From JAEULH01 sp963746275 (GTDB lineage Bacteria > Pseudomonadota > Alphaproteobacteria > Rhodospirillales > Defluviicoccaceae), in contig CAVVAX010000037.1 in assembly GCA_963746275.1 (NCBI GenBank), positions 40,085 through 104,084 of the forward strand: 64,000 nt of DNA, read 5' to 3'. The notes beneath the pieces were generated by a model. The model searched no databases. It saw nothing but the letters and a program-made list of their open reading frames with translations, and was not told where the DNA came from. Shown piece by piece: positions 48,818 to 57,486 of this stretch. The position numbers and the translations under genes were made by a program. The stretch's first letter is position 1; each line of letters opens with the position of its first letter.

Positions 48818-48857
48818 GCCGCATCCTCCACCCGAGGACCGTTGACGTTCGGCGGCG

Positions 48858-49004
48858 GAGAGGTCTCCTGGCTCGGGGTCTCAGGCGGCGGCGCCTTCCC
48901 GGCGCGAAACTCGCGCCAGTGGCCTCGCGTGTGCCGCGGCCTCGTCCCTTACAGTTGCGGGGGCAGCGCCGGCCTTGCGGGTCCTCCCGCGCACCGGCTT
49001 CCCT
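48858..49004 (-). ncRNA. Cobalamin riboswitch upstream of cobU-cobW-cobN-cobO
   Basis: On the minus strand the conserved parts occur in order: GGAAGCCGGTGC at the 5' side (49002-48991), the invariant GCTGCCCCCGCAACTGTAAG core (48967-48948), GCCACTGGCGCGAG, and the B12 box AGCCAGGAGACCTCTCC near 48874-48858. The box differs from the usual ending (CTGCC) at one or two bases. The element ends about 40 bases before the cobU GTG. The GGAGG ribosome-binding site lies just beyond, and no strong terminator with a T run is seen, so control of translation is more likely (inference). Confidence 0.95.
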
Positions 49005-49203
49005 GTTCCATCGCCGGACGCGACCGTAGCACGCGACCCTCGCCAAAAGCCAGCGGCTCCGCCGACGCATCGCCCGTCCTCGGCCGGCACACGAGCCGGT
49101 CCAGATCCTCGCACGGTCCTTTGTCCGGACGGCGGCGCGGCCGCCGCCTGCGCTTCTGGATCATTGGGCATGGCAGCCGGGCGAAGAGATGCCGGGAGCG
49201 TTC

Positions 49204-49232
49204 TTGTGGCAGCCTTCACGATCGAGTATATT
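49204..49232 (+). promoter_or_regulatory. Sigma-70-type promoter for the SET-domain gene
   Basis: TTGTGG (49204-49209) and TATATT (49227-49232) are separated by 17 bases. A strong AGGAGAGG ribosome-binding site (49249-49256) follows just before the ATG at 49261. The stretch is noticeably AT-richer than the surrounding genome. The remainder of the 48818-49260 gap is the riboswitch and its upstream region. Confidence 0.65.
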
Positions 49233-49260
49233 CGCGCTCACATCAACAGGAGAGGTGAAG

Positions 49261-49844
49261 ATGAGAGCCAGCAATAACGCGGTAACTGCAATCGACTACT
49301 TCCAGAAGCCTCAGCAAAAGATCTCGCAGTATAAGTACATTTACTTGGCGCCGACGGCGTTCTGTGGCACAGGCATGTTTACCTCTCGGCCGTGTCTCAG
49401 CCAATAGCATCGTCTTGAACGTTCGTGATGCGAATTATCTGGCTCCGGCGCGACCTTATGCGCAGATGCTACTCGAAGGATTCACGCTCTCGGATCTCTT
49501 TCAGGTTGGAACTGACCTGTTTATACCCCCTTATGGGGGTCTTGATGATTTTACGAATCACAGCTGCGACCCGAACTGCGGCCTGCGGGTGCACTCTTGC
49601 GGGATTTGACATGATCGCCCTGCGCGACATCGCGGCCGGGGAGGAACTTACCTACGACTATTCCACCCACCAGGAGCAGCATCCGGAGGAAGACCTGATC
49701 TGCCTCTGCGGGGCGGCGTCGTGCCGGGGCGTCGTCCGCAGCTTCTCGACGTTACCGAAGTCCCTGCGTCAGCGCTACCTGGACCGCGGGATCGTCGCGC
49801 CGTTCATCGCCAGAAACACGGGCCGCGCCTCCACGAGCCGGTGA
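49261..49844 (+). pseudogene. SET-domain protein (lysine-methyltransferase-like), two frameshifts
   Basis: The frames join to a SET-domain protein of about 193 residues. The N-terminal part reads YKYIYLAPTAFCGTGMFTSR; after one extra base near 49390 it continues NSIVLNVRDANYLAPARPYA and DDFTNHSCDPNCGLRV, the catalytic NHSCxPN motif. After a second near 49605 come MIALRDIAAGEELTYDYST and the post-SET zinc motif LICLCGAASCRG (CxC then CxxxxC type). SET enzymes methylate lysines using SAM; bacterial copies are often of eukaryotic origin. The 5' half is clearly lower in GC than the flanks, consistent with transfer. The target is unknown. Confidence 0.8.
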
Positions 49845-49859
49845 GCGTAGTCGAAGGGC

Positions 49860-52655
49860 ATGCGGCCGCAACTCGGCCGCGGCCTTCGGCGCTATTTCCG
49901 AAGGCCTCCGGTCGTCCTGCAACTGGCGCTCCTCGCCGCCCTGCTCTCGGCCGCCATCATCGTCGTCCTTGCGGTCGGTTCGGCGCAGGTGCTGCTTGCC
50001 GAAGGCAGCGAGGGACTGCCGCTGGTCTACCTCCTCCTCGCAGCCGCTTCGGTGCTCCCCGCCTCCGCGCTTTCGGCGGCGCTCAGGCGATGGCCGGTGG
50101 TTCGGATCGCGCAGGGGGTGGCGCTCGGCTCGGTGCCGCTCACCATTGTCCTCCGGGCGGCGCTTGCGCTTGAGCTTTCGGGTGTCTCGGTCGCCATCTG
50201 CGTCATTGCGTACCTGCTCGAGATCGTCTTCGACACGCTGTTTTGGCTTTCGGCTTCCGAGCACCTCCCGGCCGCCGAACTGAAGCGGCACACGCCTTTC
50301 CTCGCCGCCGCCTTCGGGCTTGGCGGGTTTGCCGCCGGCATCGCATCCACCCTGTTCTGCGAGATCTTCCGGGGCGAGGATCTGCTGCTGCTGGATGCCG
50401 GCGTCTTCGCTTTGTGTTTCGTCCAGTATCGCCGGATCCTGCGGTTGCATGCGCCCGCCGACGGGCGCGACGCCGAGGCGGCCGAACCCGGGGTTCTCAA
50501 GGCGCTGAAGGCAACAACGGGCGTGATCCGGGCGTTTCCCATTGCCGCGGCGATCTCCACTGCCGTGCTGTTGATGTCCGCCCTGTTTTGCCTCCAGGAC
50601 TACCTGGCGATGACGGCGTTTCAGCAGGCTTTTCCGGATGCGGACAAGCTGTCGAGCTTCCTCGCCAGGCTCTATGCCAGTCAGCAGGCGGTGGAACTGC
50701 TCGTTCTCCTCGGTTGCGGCAGCCTGATCCTCGGCGGGGCAGGTCCCATCGTCCGCAACCTGATCTTCCCCATCACCACCTGCGTCGGCCTCGTCGTCCT
50801 CCATACGTCCTGGAGCCTGCCGGCGGCGGTTCTCGTCCACGTCAACGCCATCGCCCTGTCGAATGCCGTCTTCGAGCCGGTCAAGACGTTGAACTTCGCC
50901 GCGCTGCCCCACCGCGTGCTGGCCCAGGTCCGGATGCTGGTGGAATGCGTTGTCTATCCGCTCGGCCTCGCTTTGGCCGCCCTGAGCCTGCTGTGGCTGC
51001 AGAGCCGCACCGGGCCGCAGGCCATCCTCGAGATCACGATCGTCATCGCCGGAGTTTTCGCTGCGGTCTCGGCGCTCGTGGGCGTGGCCTTTCTGCCCAG
51101 TCTGCTCCGCAGCCTGCGGCTGCGGGCCATCTCCCCCTCCGAGTACGTCCGCGCCGAGTGCGGGCGGGTATTCTCGGCCCGCGACATCCGCCGGATGCTG
51201 GAGCACCCCGACGACCAGGCGCGCCGGTTCGGCGTCCATCTGGCCGGCACCCTGGCGCCAGACCTGCTCTCGGCCGCCTACATCAGCGAGACCTTGGCAG
51301 CGGATGACCTGCCAGCGTGGCCCGCTCCCGGACGACGCGCCGAGCCGACGCCGGACGAACCCGCCGAGGAACACCTCGTCCGCCTGCGGCAGGATGACTT
51401 TGCCGCGGCCGGTGTGAGGCCGCCGCTGGGCCGCGGCGTGGCAATCCCGCGCGGCAGCGTAAGGAGCCGGAGGGCGGATGCGAAGATCTGGCCCCTCGCC
51501 ATGACCTCGCGGGCGCCGACGTCAGACCGGCTGGAGGACATCGGCCGTGGCCTGGAGGATCGCTCCATCGCCATCCGCCGGGCCACCGCCCGCCTGCTCG
51601 CCCGTCTGGGCGCCGCCGCCGTGCCGACCGCCGCGAAGTACCTTCGCTCGGAGCGTCCGGAAGTGGTCGAGGCCGCCATCCGTGCCCTCGGCGGCATCGG
51701 CACGCGCAGGGCGGAAGAGCTCCTCCGCGAGCACCTCCGGCCGCTCTACCTTCGGGCGCAGCTCAATCTCGAAGCGCTCGATGCCCTCAAGCAGCTGCGG
51801 TCGGCGCCGGAGGGCGCGCGCCTCGCGCTGGAAACGTGGCTGATCGAGAGCAACCGCTGGATCATGCGCCGTGCGCTCCTGGTGAAATCGGCGCTCGGCA
51901 ACCCGAAGGATATCAAGCTTCTCGACGCGCTGATCCGGGCTCACGAACCGCGGGCGCGATCCGGCGCCGTCGAGGCGCTGGTCAGCCTGCCGACCAAGCG
52001 CTTCATCCAGCCGCTCGTCCCGTTGCTCGACGCCGGATCGCGTCCTTCCGTTCCCGCCCCGCCCGGCGGCGACAGAAGAGCCTTGCCGGATGGTCGCTTG
52101 CTGGCCCTGCAAAAGGCGACCGCCGCCAGCCCGTGGGGGCGCCTGCTGGCCGCGAGGCTCATCGACGGCGCAGATCATGGCAAACGCCCAGGAGGTGGTG
52201 ACGCGATGCTGGACTTGGTCCTGTTCTTGAAAACCACGCCGTTGTTCCGCTCCGTTCCTCTGGAGGATATCGCCAGGGTGGCGCGGCTGGCCCAGCCGGT
52301 GGCCGTGGAGCAAGGGGACACGATCGCCGATGCGGACGATCCGGTGCGGCACATCTACGTCGTCCGCAACGGCGCCATCGAGCTGAGGTTGAATGGCGTC
52401 GGCGTCGAGGTCGCGGCTGCTGGGGCCTGCATTGGCGAGGCTGCCGTTTTCGGCGAGGAGCGGCACGTCGTGAGCGCGCGTGCGGCATCGCCGGCGCTGC
52501 TGTTGCGCTTCCCGATCAGCATTATTGCCGATCTCGTCGCCGAGAATCCGGAAGTGCTCGGGCCGGTGGCGCTCGATCTTTCGGCCCGGCTCAACCGACT
52601 GCGCGCGAGGCTGGCAATGGAAGCGGTGGCAAGTGCTGCTTGCGCCGCGGGCTGA
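49860..52655 (+). CDS. Membrane transporter-like / HEAT-repeat / cyclic-nucleotide-binding fusion protein
   Basis: A single 931-residue frame with three parts. Residues about 20-430 hold roughly 10-12 membrane helices (for example LALLAALLSAAIIVVLAVGS near 22, LLVLLGCGSLILGGAG near 280), laid out like MFS or ATP/ADP-translocase (NTT) domains. Residues about 555-745 are HEAT-like repeats: IAIRRATARLLARLGAAAVP, VVEAAIRALGGIGTRRAEEL, ARSGAVEALVSLPTKRFIQP. Residues about 785-910 form a cyclic-nucleotide-binding-like domain: LFLKTTPLFRSVPLEDIARV, IADADDPVRHIYVVRNGAIE, AAGACIGEAAVFGEERHVVS. The last replaces the usual GELAL with CIGEAAVF, so cyclic nucleotide binding is unproven. Similar three-part proteins occur in other bacteria without known function. 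Confidence 0.8.
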   Translation: MRPQLGRGLRRYFRRPPVVLQLALLAALLSAAIIVVLAVGSAQVLLAEGSEGLPLVYLLLAAASVLPASALSAALRRWPVVRIAQGVALGSVPLTIVLRAALALELSGVSVAICVIAYLLEIVFDTLFWLSASEHLPAAELKRHTPFLAAAFGLGGFAAGIASTLFCEIFRGEDLLLLDAGVFALCFVQYRRILRLHAPADGRDAEAAEPGVLKALKATTGVIRAFPIAAAISTAVLLMSALFCLQDYLAMTAFQQAFPDADKLSSFLARLYASQQAVELLVLLGCGSLILGGAGPIVRNLIFPITTCVGLVVLHTSWSLPAAVLVHVNAIALSNAVFEPVKTLNFAALPHRVLAQVRMLVECVVYPLGLALAALSLLWLQSRTGPQAILEITIVIAGVFAAVSALVGVAFLPSLLRSLRLRAISPSEYVRAECGRVFSARDIRRMLEHPDDQARRFGVHLAGTLAPDLLSAAYISETLAADDLPAWPAPGRRAEPTPDEPAEEHLVRLRQDDFAAAGVRPPLGRGVAIPRGSVRSRRADAKIWPLAMTSRAPTSDRLEDIGRGLEDRSIAIRRATARLLARLGAAAVPTAAKYLRSERPEVVEAAIRALGGIGTRRAEELLREHLRPLYLRAQLNLEALDALKQLRSAPEGARLALETWLIESNRWIMRRALLVKSALGNPKDIKLLDALIRAHEPRARSGAVEALVSLPTKRFIQPLVPLLDAGSRPSVPAPPGGDRRALPDGRLLALQKATAASPWGRLLAARLIDGADHGKRPGGGDAMLDLVLFLKTTPLFRSVPLEDIARVARLAQPVAVEQGDTIADADDPVRHIYVVRNGAIELRLNGVGVEVAAAGACIGEAAVFGEERHVVSARAASPALLLRFPISIIADLVAENPEVLGPVALDLSARLNRLRARLAMEAVASAACAAG

Positions 52656-52743
52656 CGCCTCGAGCGCGGCATTCCTGCGGTTGGCACCTGCGAGCGCGGG
52701 CTGACGGCTAGAGGCGGCCTTCCTGCGGTTCGACACCTGCGAG
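52645..52743 (+). repeat. Imperfect direct repeat of about 47 bases
   Basis: Two adjacent copies share GCGGGCTGACG, GCGGC, TTCCTGCGGTT and CACCTGCGAGCGCG: about 52645-52690 and 52692-52743. The first covers the stop codon of the large membrane protein, so the second looks like a tandem duplication of the gene end. The remainder of the gap to rpmG holds only the rpmG promoter. Confidence 0.6.
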
Positions 52744-52862
52744 CGCGAGCCGGTGCCGCAATCGGCTCCGTCAGCGCCTCCGTCAGCGCCCGGTTCGCCG
52801 GCGCCTGCGAGCTGACCCGCTCCGGCCGGATGACCTGCCCGATAGACCTGACCAGCACCGAA

Positions 52863-52890
52863 TTGACATGGCCGGCAGTGGCGTTATTGT
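52863..52890 (+). promoter_or_regulatory. Sigma-70-type promoter for rpmG
   Basis: A perfect TTGACA (52863-52868) is followed after 16 bases by TATTGT (52885-52890), which matches four of six -10 positions. The predicted start is about 37-40 bases before the rpmG ATG at 52935. A strong -35 suits a ribosomal-protein gene. Confidence 0.62.
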
Positions 52891-52934
52891 GCCTGCCTCC
52901 ACCCCCAGTGCAGACCGCGAGGAATGGCGCGCCC

Positions 52935-53102
52935 ATGGCCAAGCCGACCACCGTCATCGTCAAGCTGTTGAGCACGGCCGGGACGGGCTTTTTCTATGTC
53001 GCGAAGAAGAACCCGCGAACCACGACCGGCAAGCTCGAGTTCCGGAAGTACGACCCGGTCGTGCGCAAGCACGTCCCGTTCAAGGAAACGAAGATCAAGT
53101 AG
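52935..53102 (+). CDS. rpmG: 50S ribosomal protein L33
   Basis: The 55-residue protein matches the alphaproteobacterial L33 form: MAKPTTVIVKLLSTAGTGFF, then YVAKKNPRTTTGKLEFRKYD and KHVPFKETKIK. This is the version lacking the zinc-binding cysteines (C- type), so it does not need zinc. It is a monocistronic gene with its own promoter at 52863. The open frame continues upstream to 52830, but the ATG at 52935 is the conserved start. Confidence 0.97.
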   Translation: MAKPTTVIVKLLSTAGTGFFYVAKKNPRTTTGKLEFRKYDPVVRKHVPFKETKIK

Positions 53103-53638
53103 CGCACGGCCCGCCGCCCGCGCCAGGCCGCACCTATAGCCGCGCTGCGCTACCGCTTTCCGTAGCTCGCCGCGCCCGCGCCCGGCCGTCCCGCGGCAGG
53201 CGGCGCCGGCGCAGCACTGGCCCTGGCGCCTGATGGGACCGGGCAGCTCAGCCGGTGCCGCTCGCAGTCCTGCCGCCCGCTCCCGGCCACGGCCTCCCGC
53301 CGCCTTGGCTCTCTTCGCCCGAGCTTCCGGCTCGGTGGTTCGCGTGCCGGTGCGCAGCGGCGTGCCCCCCGGAGCTCCGCCGCGACAACTCAGCGCCCCG
53401 AGCTCTTCGCTTCGCGCCGCTCCGAAGCCTGAGGCGCTGCTGAGGCGCCGCTGTGCTTGGTCCGAGGCGCTGCGGCGAGGCCGTCGCCGGCTCGCCGGCC
53501 CCGGGCCCCGCTCCACGAGCCTGGGCCAGCCGTCTGGTCGGCTTGGTTGCGCGCGCTTCGTCCAGTCCTTTGCTCCCGCCTTTAGGTTCCTGCCCTTGGG
53601 TTCCCGCCTTTAGGTTCCTGCCCTTAGGGTCCCGCCCG
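53103..53638. other. 536-base region with no recognisable gene
   Basis: Very GC-rich sequence between rpmG and the converging Crp/Fnr gene. Open frames exist on both strands, but they are Arg/Pro/Ala-rich, have no homology I can see and no ribosome-binding sites, so I read them as chance frames. The end carries a 28-base tandem repeat. Confidence 0.6.
53578..53633 (+). repeat. 28-base tandem repeat, two copies
   Basis: The unit GCCTTTAGGTTCCTGCCCTT plus eight bases occurs at 53578-53605 and 53606-53633 with two substitutions (GGGTTCCC versus AGGGTCCC), followed by GCC of a third. It ends five bases before the Crp/Fnr stop codon. Confidence 0.85.
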
Positions 53639-54406
53639 TCAGCCGCGCACCTCCTCGACGATCGTCTCCAGGGTCGCGATATCGTGGATGATCAGCGCCT
53701 GCTTGGTGCGCTCGACGATGCCGCGCCGAGCCAGGTCGTTGAGGACCCGCGCCACCGTTTCCCGGGTCGTGCTCACCCGGCTCGCGATCTCGCTATGGAC
53801 CGGGATCGGCGAGATGCGGCCGCGGTTGGCGTGGTCGCGGTGGCCGCGGACCTGCCGGAGCAGCTCCGCCTGCACCCGGTTTTGCGCGGCAAGCGTGCTC
53901 AGGTCCATAATCCGTTCATCCGCAAGCCGGACGATCCGGGTCAACCGGGTCATCACCTCCAGCGCGACGCTCGCGTGCTGTTCGAGGATCTGCAGGAAGG
54001 CCCGCTGCGGCAGGGCGAGGAGGAGGGAGTCCACCAGCGCCGTGACGTTGGCCGAGCGTGGACCGTTGTCGAGCGCGGCGAGCTCGCCGAAGTGGTCGCC
54101 GGCCTTTAGGTCGTCGAAGGCGATCTCGCGGCCCGTGACCGAGTAGTTGAGGATTCGCGCCTGGCCGCGGACGATGAAGAAGACATCGGTGGTGCGGCCG
54201 TCACGGTCGATGATGTGCTCGAGCGGGCGGTAGCGCCGGCAGGATCCTGCACGCTCGATGGCTCGCAAGCTCTCCGCGTCGAGCGTGCGCAGCAGCTTCG
54301 ATCCGGCGAGCAGCGGCTCGCCACGCCCCAGCGCCTTCGCCGGAACATCCCGCTGACCTTGGGGGACCGGCGCGTCGAGACAGGCTTGAAGTCCGGGCAA
54401 AGACAT
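53639..54406 (-). CDS. Crp/Fnr family transcriptional regulator
   Basis: A 255-residue DNA-binding regulator. The effector domain shows the jelly-roll pattern YRPLEHIIDRDGRTTDVFFI, VRGQARILNYSVTGREIAFD and GDHFGELAALDNGPRSANVT; GELAALDNGPRSA matches the cyclic-nucleotide-binding cassette well, so cAMP or a related ligand is possible. It has no N-terminal cysteine cluster, so it is not an oxygen-sensing Fnr. The winged-helix domain is at 195-235: VHSEIASRVSTTRETVARVL, with recognition helix TTRETVARVLNDL. Residues 1-30 before the first strand are unusual and may be shorter if a later start is used. It is transcribed towards rpmG. Confidence 0.9.
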   Translation of the reverse strand: MSLPGLQACLDAPVPQGQRDVPAKALGRGEPLLAGSKLLRTLDAESLRAIERAGSCRRYRPLEHIIDRDGRTTDVFFIVRGQARILNYSVTGREIAFDDLKAGDHFGELAALDNGPRSANVTALVDSLLLALPQRAFLQILEQHASVALEVMTRLTRIVRLADERIMDLSTLAAQNRVQAELLRQVRGHRDHANRGRISPIPVHSEIASRVSTTRETVARVLNDLARRGIVERTKQALIIHDIATLETIVEEVRG

Positions 54407-54499
54407 GCGTCTGTACGAGCGTGTGTGGTGGCACTGCTGAACAACCTAAAGTATACCGCATGGCAACGCGCGGCGCGAGCATGTTCTGTCACTCGACAA

Positions 54500-56065
54500 T
54501 CATACGGCGAGGACGGTGCCGTCCCGCCGTTCGTCCCCGGCTCCGGAAACGCCGCCGCCGGCATCGCGTCGGGCAGCATGCACGCCGCCGAAGAACATGC
54601 TCTTCTCGGCCCAGCGGTCGAGCGCAAAGCTCCTCGCCAAGGCGTCGAGCACCGGTTCGGGAAAGCCCGGCTCGATGCTGAGCTTGTCTTGCTCGACGTG
54701 CAGCCTGGACGCCGCCACCGCGTCCTTGAGCGGTAGCTGGAACGCGAACGCGTTAAGCAGGACCTGGAGCATGGCCGTGCGGATGCGGTTGGAGCCGCCC
54801 GAGCCCAGCGCCGTAACGCCGCCGCTGCGGTCGAGCCCCAGCACCGGCGTCATCATCGACGACAGCCGCCGGTCCACGGGCCAGCGGTGAGGCCCGTGCG
54901 GGTTGATGTCGTCCTCCCCCAGCATGTTATTGAGCATGATCCCGGTGCCAGGGATGACGTAGCCACAGCCCTCGCCGTTTGAGATCGACAGGCTCGCCGC
55001 GTTACCGCCGGCATCGACGACGCTGATGTGGGTCGTGGCCCCGCGGCCGGGCACCGCCGGAAGCACCTCGCCGCGATAGCGGGCAAGGAGCGCCGGGTCG
55101 AGCGCCGCCGCGGCGACGTTTTCCTCGTCCAGCTCATGCAGCCGGGCCTCGATCCGGGCGCGGTTGGTCGCGGCCATGGCCCCGGCCAGTGTCGTGACAT
55201 ACTCCGCCGACGACTGGTCGTCACGGGCGAACGGACCCTCGCGCAAGAGTTCAAGGGCGAAGGCGATGAGGATGCCCCCGGAGGACGGCGGCGGATTGAG
55301 GTAGAGCCGGGCCCCGAGCGCGTCGATTTCGACCGGCCGGCGAACCTCGACGCGGTAGCCTCCGAGATCGGCCATGGTGAGCTGGCCGCCGCCAAGCCGG
55401 CAGTCTCCGGCAATGCGGTTTGCGACCTCGCCGCGGTAGAACAGGTCCTCGCCCTCGATCGCCAGGATTTCGAGCACGTCGGCGACCTCGGGGAGGCGGT
55501 AGACCTCGCCCGCCTGCACCAGCTCGCCTGAGTGCTTCGGGCTGGCGAGCAGGGCGAAGCTCGCCGGCGTGTGCCTGAGGATGGCGCCGACGACGCGGGC
55601 CATATACGCCTGCATGGGCGTGGTCACGACGCCGCGGCGCGCCAGCGCCACCGCCGGCGCCACGACCTCGCGCATCGGCATCCGACCGAGGGCCCGGTGG
55701 GCGGCGAACAGGCCCTTGACGACGCCAGGCGTCGCCATCGCGCCCATGCCGATGTGGAACGCCTGTTGGGTCGAGCCGAAGTCGGCTTCGATGGGGGCGA
55801 AGTCGATCTCGTCTTCGGGCAGTCGCACCTTCGGCGTCTGGCCGAAGAAGTCGAAGACGAGGGGTGCCGCGGCGCTGCCGGCCGCGGCGGGGCGCGCGAG
55901 CAGGAAGCCGCCGCCGCCGAGCGAGGCGAGGATCGGCTCGGCGACGCACGCCGCGCACATCGCCGCCAGCGCGGCGTCGAAGGCATTGCCGCCAGCGTCC
56001 AGAACCGCGGCCGCGGCCTCGGCCGTCTCGGCGTGGCCGCAAGCGACAATGCCTCTCGGGGTCAT
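54500..56065 (-). CDS. ggt: Gamma-glutamyltransferase family protein
   Basis: An Ntn-hydrolase that cleaves gamma-glutamyl bonds, as in glutathione. It starts MTPRGIVACGHAETAEAAAA, with FDAALAAMCAACVAEP and SLGGGGFLLARP typical of the large subunit. The autoprocessing site and nucleophile threonine lie in GRGATTHISVVDAGGNAASL, near residue 345. The small subunit continues with GTGIMLNNMLGEDDINP and ALGSGGSNRIRTAMLQVLLN. The length is 521 residues. There is no signal peptide from this ATG, unlike many periplasmic GGTs. A longer frame from 56194 also lacks one, so it may be cytosolic. The exact substrate is unsure because the family also includes cephalosporin acylases. Confidence 0.9.
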   Translation of the reverse strand: MTPRGIVACGHAETAEAAAAVLDAGGNAFDAALAAMCAACVAEPILASLGGGGFLLARPAAAGSAAAPLVFDFFGQTPKVRLPEDEIDFAPIEADFGSTQQAFHIGMGAMATPGVVKGLFAAHRALGRMPMREVVAPAVALARRGVVTTPMQAYMARVVGAILRHTPASFALLASPKHSGELVQAGEVYRLPEVADVLEILAIEGEDLFYRGEVANRIAGDCRLGGGQLTMADLGGYRVEVRRPVEIDALGARLYLNPPPSSGGILIAFALELLREGPFARDDQSSAEYVTTLAGAMAATNRARIEARLHELDEENVAAAALDPALLARYRGEVLPAVPGRGATTHISVVDAGGNAASLSISNGEGCGYVIPGTGIMLNNMLGEDDINPHGPHRWPVDRRLSSMMTPVLGLDRSGGVTALGSGGSNRIRTAMLQVLLNAFAFQLPLKDAVAASRLHVEQDKLSIEPGFPEPVLDALARSFALDRWAEKSMFFGGVHAARRDAGGGVSGAGDERRDGTVLAV

Positions 56066-56305
56066 GGCAATCCGTAAGCCGTCTTTTGGGGCGAAGCTGC
56101 GCTTCGCTATCCGCCACGCCCGACCCCTGTCAACCGCCGCCTGACCTCGGGAGCCTCGGGGGGCTTGGGGGGACGCCTCTCGGGGAATGAGCAATCCCGC
56201 CGCTTATGTGTGGCGCGGGGCTATGCGGTGTGCGATGACTGCCGGCCCATGGCATCTGAGCCCGTGGCCCGCAGCCTCCGATCACCAGCCAAGCCCGCCA
56301 CCGCC

Positions 56306-57484
56306 ATGACTGCTCCGGAAAAGGCCCTGCTCCCCGCCGGCATGAGCGACGTTCTGCCGCCGCAGGCGGCGTTCGAGGCGGACACGGTCGAGCGGCTGAT
56401 GGCCGCCTTCGCCAGCTACGGCTACGAGCGGGTCAAGCCGCCGCTGATCGAGTTCGAGGAGACGCTGCTATCGGGAAGCGGCGCGGCGTTGGCCTCGCAG
56501 ACCTTCAAGCTGGTCGATCCGCTGTCGCAGGGCACGCTGGCCTTACGCGCCGACATGACCATGCAGATCGCCCGGATCGCCTCGACCAGGCTGGCCCACC
56601 GGCCGCGGCCGCTCCGCCTCGGCTACGCCGGCCAGGTCGTCCGGGTGGTTGGCTCCGAGCTCAGGGCCGAGCGGCAGTTCGGCCAGGTTGGCGCCGAGCT
56701 CGTCGGCGTGCACTGCCCGCGGGCCGACGTCGAGATCATCGCGATGACGGCCGGCGCGCTGGCCGATCTCGGCGCGGAGGGGCTTTCCGTCGACCTCGGG
56801 CTGCCGACCCTGGTCTCGTTCGTGGTCCCGGAGGGCTCCTGCAGCGAAGACGCGCGGGCGGCCCTGCGCGGTGCACTCGATTGCAAGGACGCCGCTGCCG
56901 TAGCCGGCCTGGCGCCGGCCATAGGTACCGCCGAGGCCGATCTGCTGGGCCGGCTGGTGGCCGCCGCTGGCGCCCCGGAGGCAACCATCGCCGCCCTCGA
57001 TGCGGCCGACCTGCCGCCGCTCGCCGCCGCGGAGCGCGATGCCCTCATCGACGTCTACACCCACGTCGGCCGGGCGGCGCCGTGGCTCGACGTCAGCATC
57101 GACGTGGTCGAGTACCGCGGGCTGGAGTACCACTCGGGCGTCACCTTCTCGCTCTACGCTAAGCGGGTACGCGGCGAGCTTGCCCGCGGCGGCCGCTACC
57201 GCGTCGGCGGCGGCGAGCCGGCGACCGGCGTTACCCTGATCATGGACACGGTGCTGGAGAGCCTGCCGCGCCGAGCGGGAAAGCGGCGGGTGTTCATCCC
57301 GCTTCACGCGCCGCCGGATGCCTCCTTGCGCCTGCGCCGGAACGGCTGGATAACGGTCCACGCGGTCGCCGAGGCCGGCGATGTCGATGCCGAGGCCGCC
57401 AGGCTCAGATGCGGATTCGTCCTCGACGGCGAGGACGTCCGCGCGATCCCGTCGCGATCCCCCACCCGCACCAGGACAAATTAA
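56306..57484 (+). CDS. hisZ: ATP phosphoribosyltransferase regulatory subunit
   Basis: HisZ is a catalytically inactive histidyl-tRNA-synthetase paralogue that pairs with short-form HisG in histidine synthesis. It begins MTAPEKALLPAGMSDVLPPQ. The class II synthetase motif 2-like region reads LRADMTMQIARIASTRLAHR and LRLGYAGQVVRVVGSELRAE, and ARGGRYRVGGGEPATGVTLI near residue 290 is the motif 3-like part. The length of 392 is normal. ATG 56306 has no strong ribosome-binding site; an ATG at 56249 would add 19 residues. Its stop is two bases before purA, a linkage common in alphaproteobacteria. Confidence 0.93.
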   Translation: MTAPEKALLPAGMSDVLPPQAAFEADTVERLMAAFASYGYERVKPPLIEFEETLLSGSGAALASQTFKLVDPLSQGTLALRADMTMQIARIASTRLAHRPRPLRLGYAGQVVRVVGSELRAERQFGQVGAELVGVHCPRADVEIIAMTAGALADLGAEGLSVDLGLPTLVSFVVPEGSCSEDARAALRGALDCKDAAAVAGLAPAIGTAEADLLGRLVAAAGAPEATIAALDAADLPPLAAAERDALIDVYTHVGRAAPWLDVSIDVVEYRGLEYHSGVTFSLYAKRVRGELARGGRYRVGGGEPATGVTLIMDTVLESLPRRAGKRRVFIPLHAPPDASLRLRRNGWITVHAVAEAGDVDAEAARLRCGFVLDGEDVRAIPSRSPTRTRTN

Positions 57485-57486
57485 AC

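Noticed and set aside
53233..54109. Two plus-strand open frames after rpmG
   Set aside because: They are low-complexity, have no start signals, and the second is antisense to the Crp/Fnr regulator.
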